Positions 1-5,180 of a stretch of DNA of 5,180 bases are shown here, piece after piece. Every line of letters begins with the position of its first letter. Position 1 is the stretch's first letter. A program made the translations under genes and the position numbers. The DNA comes from an uncultured Actinomycetes bacterium (GTDB lineage Bacteria; Actinomycetota; Actinomycetes; Nanopelagicales; Nanopelagicaceae): assembly GCA_903890345.1 (NCBI GenBank), contig CAITAV010000087.1, forward strand, positions 1-5,180, given 5' to 3'. The notes below the pieces were generated by a model. That model was given only the letters and a program-made list of their open reading frames with translations. It did no database searches and was not told the DNA's origin.

Positions 1-1543
1 CATCTGCTGGTCTGATTACATCTAAATCTGGAATCGCACGAAGTGCGGCAAAGTGTTCAACAGGTTGATGCGTTGGCCCATCTTCACCTAAACCGATTGA
101 ATCATGAGTCCAAACAAATGTAGAAGGTAGTTTCATGAGAGCTGCCAAACGAACTGCAGGTCTCATGTAATCGCTGAAAACAGCGAATGTGCCAGCAAAA
201 GCTTTTGTTAAACCACTTAATGTGATGCCATTTAATATCGATCCCATTGCGTGTTCTCGGATACCAAAGTGGATGATGCGACCATACGGATTAGCATTTT
301 TCATTGCGCTAGATTCTGGAAGAAATGAATCTCCACCTTCAATTGTGGTGTTATTACTATCTGCTAGATCCGCCGAACCACCCCACATTTCAGGCAGTTT
401 CTGTGCAAGAGCGTTAATCACATCACCAGATGCTTTGCGAGTTGCAATCTCTGTCCCAGATTCAAAAGTTGGAACGAGAGAGTCCCAATCTGCGGGAAGT
501 TCTTGGGAAAGTACTCTTTTCAGAGTTTTAGCGCGTTCTGGTTCTGCGTTCTTCCACGCTTCAAACTTTGTATTCCACTCTTTTCGAAATGAAGCACCGC
601 GCTGTTTTACCAGACGAGAGTGATCCAATAAATTCTGCGGAAATGCAAAGTGCTCATCTGGATTAAGGCCGAGTTCTTTTTTGGTTGCAGCGATTTCTTC
701 TGCTCCAAGTGCTGAGCCATGGGATTTAGCCGTGCCCCTTGCTTGTGGTGCTGGCCATGCAATAACTGTCTTTAATCTAATCAGCGTTGGTTGTTTTAGA
801 TTTCCAGCTGCCTGTGTCATCGCTTTGTCTAACTTAACCAAATCTACATCGCCATTTGATTGCGCAGGGACTTCGATAACTTCCCAACCGTATGCGCGAT
901 ATCTTGCAGAAACATCCTCTGTAAATGTGACGTGTGTGTCACCTTCAATAGAAATGCGATTGTCATCATAAATAACATTCAAATTACCGAGCGCTTGGGT
1001 ACCTGCAAAGGATCCTGCTTCGCTACTGACACCTTCTTGTAAGTCTCCGTCGGAACAGATAACCCATACATTGTGATCAAATAAAGATGAACCATCAATT
1101 GTTGAAGGATCAAATAGACCGCGTTCAAACCTCGCCGCCATTGCCATTCCCACTGCAGTTGAAACTCCTTGACCTAAAGGACCTGTTGTCATTTCAACTC
1201 CAGCGGTATGACCAAACTCTGGATGTCCAGGAGTTAACGAACCCCATGTACGAAACTCTTGAAGATCTTTAATCTCTAAGCCATAACCACTGAGAAAGAG
1301 TTGTGTATACAAAGTTAATGACGAATGCCCACACGAGAGAATGAATCGATCTCGTCCAATCCAATTCGGATCACTTGGATCGTGTTTTAAATGGCGCTGA
1401 AAGAGTAAGTAGGCGACAGGGGCCAGTGACATTGCTGTTCCAGGATGGCCGTTTCCGACTTTTTGAACTGCATCCATTGCAAGGGCTCGAGCATGGGAAA
1501 TTACTAAATCGTCTTCTTTACTCCAATTGGCTATTGCGCTCAT
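1..1543 (-). CDS. tkt: Transketolase, C-terminal part cut off by the window edge
   Basis: TPP- and Mg-dependent transketolase of the non-oxidative pentose phosphate pathway. It moves two-carbon ketol units between sugar phosphates in the cytoplasm. Translating the minus strand from ATG at 1543 gives 514 uninterrupted residues to the left edge. The family is about 690-700 residues, so roughly the last 180 are outside. Visible landmarks: NGHPG (about 31-35, His33), CGHSS (71-75), TTGPLGQG (119-126), the TPP/Mg motif starting SDGDLQEG (164-171), SHG (274-276), GGSADL (388-393), GIREHAMG (427-434) with the presumed catalytic Glu430, FSDYMRP (456-462) and HDSIGLGEDGPTHQP (480-494). The pyrophosphate and pyrimidine domains are therefore present and look active; the C-terminal domain is missing. 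The start lies 4 bp after the ctaA stop, with only a weak AGAGAG at 12 nt, so co-transcription with ctaA is likely. No frameshift seen. Confidence 0.96.
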   Translation of the reverse strand, partial: MSAIANWSKEDDLVISHARALAMDAVQKVGNGHPGTAMSLAPVAYLLFQRHLKHDPSDPNWIGRDRFILSCGHSSLTLYTQLFLSGYGLEIKDLQEFRTWGSLTPGHPEFGHTAGVEMTTGPLGQGVSTAVGMAMAARFERGLFDPSTIDGSSLFDHNVWVICSDGDLQEGVSSEAGSFAGTQALGNLNVIYDDNRISIEGDTHVTFTEDVSARYRAYGWEVIEVPAQSNGDVDLVKLDKAMTQAAGNLKQPTLIRLKTVIAWPAPQARGTAKSHGSALGAEEIAATKKELGLNPDEHFAFPQNLLDHSRLVKQRGASFRKEWNTKFEAWKNAEPERAKTLKRVLSQELPADWDSLVPTFESGTEIATRKASGDVINALAQKLPEMWGGSADLADSNNTTIEGGDSFLPESSAMKNANPYGRIIHFGIREHAMGSILNGITLSGLTKAFAGTFAVFSDYMRPAVRLAALMKLPSTFVWTHDSIGLGEDGPTHQPVEHFAALRAIPDLDVIRPAD

Positions 1544-1547
1544 TAAT

Positions 1548-2423
1548 CTAATTCACTCTCTGTGGTTGTCTTGAAATGGATAGCCATACTTTCCATGCAA
1601 TTATCCACACTAATGTGGAACCGAGCATGTGTAGGGCAACAATTAATTCTGGCAAGCCAAGGAAATATTGAATGTACCCAATCGCGCCCTGCAACAGAGC
1701 GGCAAGGAAAAAGAATTTGAGCAAACTTTTAGTTGCAACAGGTGTTAATGCATAAATTACATAGGCAAGGGATAGGCCGAGTAGCGCTATTACGAGATCT
1801 GCGTGTAGCCAAGCGATGGTTTGAACATCAAATCCAAATCTCGGTGATGCAACATCACCTGCGTGAGGACCAGATCCCGTGACTATTGTGCCGGCAACGA
1901 TAACTATGAAAGTCAGACCTATATGGCCACGAGAAAGTGCATGCATAGGATTTTTCCCCAGCCTTACTCGCTCGTATGGAGTTTTCGCTTTTGTTAATAA
2001 TGATTGTGCACCTGCAATCAAAATGATGGATAGTACGAAGTGACCAGCCACAGGAAGCGGGTGTAAATCTGTGAGCACTGTTATGCCGCCCAAAATTGCT
2101 TGTCCAAAGATTCCTGCGAATTGTCCAAATACTAAAAGGCGCAGATCTTTTCGTTTACTTATTAACACCGCAAGAATGGATAGCGCACATGCTAGAACGA
2201 GTGCAAAAGTTAATAAGCGATTACCAAATTCAATCCACGATTTAAAACCTTCGATTTGTCCATGAACTGGGGTATATGAATCGCCTGTGCACTCTGGCCA
2301 GGTTGGGCAACCTAAGCCCGAACCCGTCAATCGAACTACTCCGCCGGTAAGCACAATGCCGGTTTGAAAAATTAAGAGAATCCGCAGAATTGCCACTAAC
2401 CATTTTCGGGCAAATTCGCTCAT
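1548..2423 (-). CDS. ctaA: Heme A synthase (CtaA/COX15 family)
   Basis: Integral membrane enzyme that oxidises the C8 methyl of heme O to a formyl group, giving heme A for aa3-type cytochrome c oxidase. The 291-residue protein has about eight hydrophobic segments (near 9-31, 67-89, 97-118, 122-142, 167-184, 203-227, 233-252 and 258-280), as the family requires. The first outer loop carries the hallmark GSGLGCPTWPEC, with Cys39 and Cys45 matching the disulfide pair of Bacillus CtaA. Glu65 in IEFGNR corresponds to the conserved catalytic glutamate. Likely heme-ligand histidines are His128 (or His121) in the first half and His207 and His265 in the second. At the usual first histidine, three residues after Glu65, there is Asn68. 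I recall EFGNR as common in actinobacterial members, so this is probably a class trait, not damage. The ATG at 2423 sits just downstream of a -10-like box and seems leaderless. It is the first gene of the probable ctaA-tkt unit. Confidence 0.95.
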   Translation of the reverse strand: MSEFARKWLVAILRILLIFQTGIVLTGGVVRLTGSGLGCPTWPECTGDSYTPVHGQIEGFKSWIEFGNRLLTFALVLACALSILAVLISKRKDLRLLVFGQFAGIFGQAILGGITVLTDLHPLPVAGHFVLSIILIAGAQSLLTKAKTPYERVRLGKNPMHALSRGHIGLTFIVIVAGTIVTGSGPHAGDVASPRFGFDVQTIAWLHADLVIALLGLSLAYVIYALTPVATKSLLKFFFLAALLQGAIGYIQYFLGLPELIVALHMLGSTLVWIIAWKVWLSISRQPQRVN

Positions 2424-2435
2424 AGGCTTAGCCTA
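2423..2435. repeat. 13-bp inverted repeat over the ctaA start and -10 box
   Basis: TAGGCT and AGCCTA flank a single central base, a perfect 6-bp inverted repeat. It covers the first base of the ctaA start codon and the candidate -10 box. It could be an operator for a dimeric regulator of ctaA, or simply chance. In RNA a one-base loop could not form a full hairpin, so a DNA-level role is the more reasonable reading. Confidence 0.4.
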
Positions 2436-2516
2436 GATTGGCAGGCATGATTGAAGATGCCATTTGCAGGCGTGCCTCGAGTGGTAAGAATCATTGATTT
2501 ACGACACAATAGTGTT
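2424..2516. promoter_or_regulatory. Divergent ctaA/sufR control region
   Basis: This 93-bp gap separates the start of ctaA (minus strand) from the preferred GTG start of sufR (plus strand). It must hold both promoters. I see a good extended match to the actinobacterial TANNNT -10 rule for ctaA, and weaker candidates for sufR: CACAAT at 2505-2510 and TAGATT at 2434-2439. Neither direction shows a convincing TTGACA-like -35. Two inverted repeats sit at the two ends, described separately. If sufR started at the upstream TTG (2451), only 27 bp would separate the divergent genes, which is one reason to prefer the later start. Confidence 0.6.
2430..2435 (-). promoter_or_regulatory. Candidate -10 box for leaderless ctaA transcript
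   Basis: On the minus strand the hexamer TAGGCT fits the actinobacterial -10 pattern TANNNT. It ends 6 nt before the ATG at 2423, which would put the transcription start on or next to the A of the start codon. No Shine-Dalgarno sequence precedes that ATG, which agrees with leaderless translation, common in actinobacteria. No clear -35 is visible. The call rests on position and a short motif only. Confidence 0.4.
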
Positions 2517-2519
2517 GTG
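2505..2519. promoter_or_regulatory. Candidate SufR operator (CACAA-N5-TTGTG)
   Basis: A perfect 5-bp inverted repeat with a 5-bp spacer overlaps the preferred GTG start of sufR and a possible -10 (CACAAT). The family is known to bind short inverted repeats in its own promoter. The mycobacterial SufR site, as I recall it, has the form ACACT-N5-TGTGA, which resembles this repeat in base content and overall size but is not identical. Placement over the probable transcription start fits autorepression of sufR-sufB-sufD. Confidence 0.45.
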
Positions 2520-3200
2520 AAAATAGCCGCAGGAATAGCACCTACCGATGACGTGCGCACCCGCGATGCGGTGGCTCGCCAAATCCTAGAAAACGGACCT
2601 TCAACTGCTGCTGCCCTTTCGAAAAAGCTTGGTTTTACTCCGGCCGGAATTCGTCGCCATTTAGACGCCCTTGTTTCGGATGGAGTTTTAGAAGCACGCG
2701 AACCGCATGCAGCCCTTGTTCGAGGTCGCGGAAGACCTTCAAAAGTTTTTGTGATGACTGATAACGGACGTGAAAAATTTGAACACTCATATGATGATTT
2801 AGCAGTAGCAGCATTGAAATTCATGTCTGCGCAAGTGGGAGAAGAGAGCATTAAAGCTTTTGCAGAATCTCGGGCGAATGACATAGTTAAAAAAGCTTCA
2901 CTTTCACTTGTTAAAAAATCACATAAGAGTGACGCTCTTGCTTCGTTTCTTTCTGAGCAAGGTTATGCGGCAAGTGTCGTTGTTAAAGCTCATGGAGAAG
3001 AGATCTGCCAGCACCATTGCCCGATCGCACACGTTGCAGCCGAGTTCCCACAATTGTGTGAAGCGGAAACTCGTGCGTTCTCAGAACTTCTCGGCACTCA
3101 CGTTCAGCGTTTGGCAACCATTGCCCATGGCGATGGCGTCTGCACAACTTTCGTTCCAAAAATAGCTCGTTCTGTAACTACTAAGAGAGGTCGCTCATGA
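2517..3200 (+). CDS. sufR: SufR, iron-sulfur-sensing repressor of the suf operon
   Basis: Winged-helix DNA-binding repressor that senses cellular Fe-S status through its own cluster and controls the suf genes. From GTG 2517 it is 227 residues. The helix-turn-helix spans about 15-63, with STAAALSKKLGFTP followed by the recognition part AGIRRHLDAL. A wing with RGRGRPSKVF follows at about 69-78. The C-terminal half has four cysteines, Cys164, Cys168, Cys181 and Cys209, spaced C-x3-C-x12-C-x27-C, the spacing I recall for M. tuberculosis SufR cluster ligands. Start choice: the frame is open back to TTG 2451 (249 residues), but residues before GTG 2517 look unlike the family, whose members often begin with a short stretch starting M/V-K before the HTH. 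GTG 2472, 2481 and 2553 are other options. No Shine-Dalgarno precedes GTG 2517, so leaderless translation is possible. Its stop overlaps sufB by 4 bp. Confidence 0.93.
   Translation: MKIAAGIAPTDDVRTRDAVARQILENGPSTAAALSKKLGFTPAGIRRHLDALVSDGVLEAREPHAALVRGRGRPSKVFVMTDNGREKFEHSYDDLAVAALKFMSAQVGEESIKAFAESRANDIVKKASLSLVKKSHKSDALASFLSEQGYAASVVVKAHGEEICQHHCPIAHVAAEFPQLCEAETRAFSELLGTHVQRLATIAHGDGVCTTFVPKIARSVTTKRGRS
3183..3190 (+). promoter_or_regulatory. Ribosome binding site of sufB
   Basis: AAGAGAGG lies inside the last codons of sufR, 6 nt before the sufB ATG. It is the clearest Shine-Dalgarno sequence in the window. It fixes the sufB start and shows that sufB can recruit ribosomes itself in addition to coupling with sufR through the ATGA overlap. 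Confidence 0.7.
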
Positions 3201-4606
3201 CAATCGCCCACCCAGAACTCGAAGGAATTGGTAATTACGAATACGGCTGGGCAGATAAGAATGAGACTAGCGATAACGCCAAGCGAGGAATCAATGAAGA
3301 TGTTGTTCGCGACATCTCATCCAAGAAATCCGAACCTCAATGGATGCTAGATCTACGCCTCAAAGGCTTGGCACTATTTGAGAAGAAGCCAATGCCATCA
3401 TGGGGATCAGATCTATCTGGAATCTTTTTTGACACAATTAAATATTTTGTTCGCTCCACTGAAAAGCAAGCACAAACATGGGACGACCTTCCAGAAGATA
3501 TTAAGAACACCTACGATCGTTTAGGTATTCCAGAAGCGGAAAAACAACGCCTTGTTTCAGGTGTTGCCGCGCAATACGAATCTGAAGTTGTGTATCACTC
3601 AATTCGTGAAGATCTTGCTGCGCAAGGCGTTATTTTTCTTGATACTGATTCAGGGTTACGTGAGCATCCGGAATTATTCAAAGAGTACTTCGGAACAGTA
3701 ATCCCAGTTGGCGATAATAAGTTCGCCGCCTTAAACACATCTGTGTGGTCCGGTGGTTCGTTTATTTATGTTCCTAAAGGAGTGCACGTAGAGATTCCTT
3801 TACAAGCATATTTCCGCATTAACACTGAAAATATGGGCCAATTCGAACGTACCCTAATCATCGCTGATGAAGATTCATATATTCATTATGTAGAAGGTTG
3901 TACTGCACCTATTTACAAGTCCGATTCTCTGCACTCTGCGGTTGTCGAAATCATTGTTAAAAAGGGCGCACGAGTTCGATATACAACTATTCAGAATTGG
4001 TCAAACAACGTTTATAACTTAGTTACCAAGCGAGCTACTTGTGCAGAGGGTGCAACCATGGAGTGGATCGATGGAAACATTGGCTCAAAGGTGACCATGA
4101 AATACCCAGCAGTGTTCCTGATGGGACCGCATGCAAAAGGTGAAACACTTTCATTAGCATTTGCTGGAGAGGGTCAACATCAAGACTCTGGTGCCAAGAT
4201 GGTTCACGCTGCGCCATACACATCTTCAACTGTTATCTCTAAATCAGTTGCTCGTGGTGGTGGCAGAACTTCATACCGAGGTTTGGTACAGATTCAAGAA
4301 GGCGCTCATCATTCAAAGAGCACTGTTAAGTGTGATGCGCTTCTTGTAGACACAATTTCTCGTTCAGATACATATCCGTATGTAGATGTTCGCGAAGATG
4401 ATGTTTCGATGGGTCACGAAGCAACAGTTTCTAAGATCAGTGATGATCAATTGTTCTATCTGATGTCACGAGGTCTAACTGAAGATGAAGCGATGGCGAT
4501 GATTGTTCGTGGGTTTATTGAGCCAATTGCTCGCGAACTCCCAATGGAGTACGCACTCGAACTCAACCGTTTGATTGAACTTCAAATGGAAGGCGCTGTT
4601 GGTTGA
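3197..4606 (+). CDS. sufB: Fe-S cluster assembly scaffold protein SufB
   Basis: SufB pairs with SufD and the ATPase SufC in the cytoplasmic SufBCD complex, on which Fe-S clusters are built with sulfur from SufS/SufU. The protein has 469 residues, normal for the family and without an intein. A mostly helical N-terminal part (about 1-120) leads into the beta-helix core (about 165-400) and a helical C-terminal end. YVEGCTAP carries Cys235, matching E. coli Cys254. Cys379 in VKCDALL matches the essential E. coli Cys405, and His407-Glu408 in MGHEATVSK match His433-Glu434, with the same 29-residue spacing between Cys and Glu. The C-terminus (DQLFYLMSRGLTEDEA at about 417-432, MIVRGF at 435-440, ELPMEYALELNRL at 447-459) is highly conserved. 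The gene overlaps sufR by 4 bp (ATGA) and sufD by 1 bp (TGATG). Cluster-forming residues all appear intact. Confidence 0.98.
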   Translation: MTIAHPELEGIGNYEYGWADKNETSDNAKRGINEDVVRDISSKKSEPQWMLDLRLKGLALFEKKPMPSWGSDLSGIFFDTIKYFVRSTEKQAQTWDDLPEDIKNTYDRLGIPEAEKQRLVSGVAAQYESEVVYHSIREDLAAQGVIFLDTDSGLREHPELFKEYFGTVIPVGDNKFAALNTSVWSGGSFIYVPKGVHVEIPLQAYFRINTENMGQFERTLIIADEDSYIHYVEGCTAPIYKSDSLHSAVVEIIVKKGARVRYTTIQNWSNNVYNLVTKRATCAEGATMEWIDGNIGSKVTMKYPAVFLMGPHAKGETLSLAFAGEGQHQDSGAKMVHAAPYTSSTVISKSVARGGGRTSYRGLVQIQEGAHHSKSTVKCDALLVDTISRSDTYPYVDVREDDVSMGHEATVSKISDDQLFYLMSRGLTEDEAMAMIVRGFIEPIARELPMEYALELNRLIELQMEGAVG

Positions 4607-5180
4607 TGAGTGTTTTAACCTCAAATATTTTGGTGCCTCATGGGCGGGAAGAGTCGTGGCGTTTTACTCCACTGAATCGTCTTAAAGGTTTACATGATGG
4701 AACAGCAGCAATTGCTGGGCATCGTTCGCTTTCGTCGCTTTCTGCACTTCCTTCAGGAGTGTCTTTTGAAAGAATTTCGCGCGAGTTACTTCCATCATTA
4801 AGCACAACCGATGACGCGGTAATGAACAGAGTTCGAGAGTTTTCCGCAGATGTCGCAGTGTTAAAAATCGCTGCCAATACTGAAGTTACCTCAGCGATTC
4901 ATTTGTCGCGAGATTCTTTTGACCTCAAAGCTGCTGAGTTTTCTCGTGTCTTAATTCAAGTTGGGTCCAACGCTCGAGCAACCGTGATTCTTGCTAATAC
5001 CGGTAACACCTTGTTGGCAGAAGAAATTGAATTCAAAGTTGAATCAGGTGCCAGCTTAACTTTTGTAACTCTGCAGGAATGGGATTCAGAAACTGTTCAT
5101 GTTGGTAAGCATCATGCGATCGTGGACAAAGATGCGAATTTTAGATCTATCACGGTCACTATTGGTGGCTCTGTTGTTCG
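4606..5180 (+). CDS. sufD: Fe-S cluster assembly protein SufD, cut off by the window edge
   Basis: SufD is the paralogue of SufB and its partner in the SufBCD scaffold; it is important for iron loading of the nascent cluster. Translating from ATG 4606 gives 191 residues with no stop up to the right edge. The family is about 380-420 residues, so about half is present. The N-terminus has the typical EESWRFTPL (15-23). The region from about 80 onward, with alternating hydrophobic residues (AVLKIA, RVLIQVGSNARATVIL, LTFVTLQEW), is the start of the beta-helix. The functional C-terminal residues, including the equivalent of E. coli SufD His360, lie outside. The start codon shares its A with the sufB stop (TGATG), and a purine-rich TGGAAGG is 12 nt upstream, so translation probably depends on coupling to sufB. 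Confidence 0.95.
   Translation, partial: MSVLTSNILVPHGREESWRFTPLNRLKGLHDGTAAIAGHRSLSSLSALPSGVSFERISRELLPSLSTTDDAVMNRVREFSADVAVLKIAANTEVTSAIHLSRDSFDLKAAEFSRVLIQVGSNARATVILANTGNTLLAEEIEFKVESGASLTFVTLQEWDSETVHVGKHHAIVDKDANFRSITVTIGGSVV

Noticed and set aside
189..1272. Several plus-strand ORFs (60-144 codons) in the left part
   Set aside because: All lie antisense to tkt, whose 514-codon translation carries the full set of transketolase motifs. None has family-like features.
1544..1547. Terminator between ctaA and tkt
   Set aside because: The gap is only 4 bp and shows no hairpin or T-run; read-through is expected.
2451..2516. Upstream extension of sufR to TTG 2451
   Set aside because: The frame is open, but the added 22 residues look unlike the family, TTG lacks a Shine-Dalgarno site, and it would leave only 27 bp for two divergent promoters. 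Kept as an alternative in the sufR entry.
2420..2884. 154-codon minus-strand ORF overlapping sufR
   Set aside because: It lies antisense to the well-supported sufR, has serine/arginine-rich low-similarity composition and no recognisable domain, and would overlap the ctaA start. It is a shadow ORF.
4331..4370. Apparent loss of a SufB catalytic cysteine (Ser at 388)
   Set aside because: One cysteine of the E. coli protein is serine here, but counting back from the conserved His-Glu pair shows that the essential Cys405 aligns with Cys379, which is present.
3197..4606. Intein in SufB
   Set aside because: Mycobacterial SufB is a known intein host, so I checked. The protein is 469 residues and continuous with the family throughout, with no inserted splicing domain.
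4638..4877. 79-codon minus-strand ORF opposite sufD
   Set aside because: Antisense to a recognisable SufD N-terminus, with no motif or ribosome binding site.

Overview
This window looks like ordinary core-genome DNA from a low-GC, free-living actinobacterium. By eye its base composition is in the mid-40s % G+C. The actinobacterial assignment rests on the gene order (ctaA and tkt divergent from sufR-sufB-sufD), on a SufR with the four-cysteine pattern of mycobacterial and streptomycete SufR, and on actinobacterial-type CtaA, transketolase and SufB. Moderate GC with compact spacing suits the streamlined freshwater acI group (Nanopelagicales: Planktophila/Nanopelagicus-like). That placement is inference and was not tested.

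Left half, minus strand, read from about 2423 down to 1: ctaA (heme A synthase, complete, 1548-2423) is followed 4 bp later by tkt (transketolase, 1-1543). The tkt gene runs off the left edge with 514 codons visible, through the TPP- and substrate-binding regions and the catalytic glutamate. ctaB (heme O synthase), which makes the substrate of CtaA and often lies in this neighbourhood in actinobacteria, is not here.

Centre, 2424-2516: a divergent control region of about 93 bp. It holds a TANNNT-type -10 box placed for a leaderless ctaA mRNA, a near-perfect 13-bp palindrome over that box and the ctaA start codon, and a second inverted repeat (CACAA-N5-TTGTG) over the most likely sufR start, a good candidate for the SufR operator.

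Right half, plus strand: sufR (iron-sulfur-sensing repressor), sufB and the first half of sufD (runs off the right edge) form a tightly coupled operon with 4-bp and 1-bp overlaps. SufB and SufD are the scaffold subunits of the SUF iron-sulfur cluster assembly machine. SufR probably represses its own operon when clusters are plentiful. sufC, sufS and sufU would be expected just beyond the right edge.

I found no RNA genes, mobile elements, CRISPR arrays, long repeats or convincing terminators, and no sign of a previously undescribed system. The second-look items concern regulation, gene start choice and the missing ctaB.
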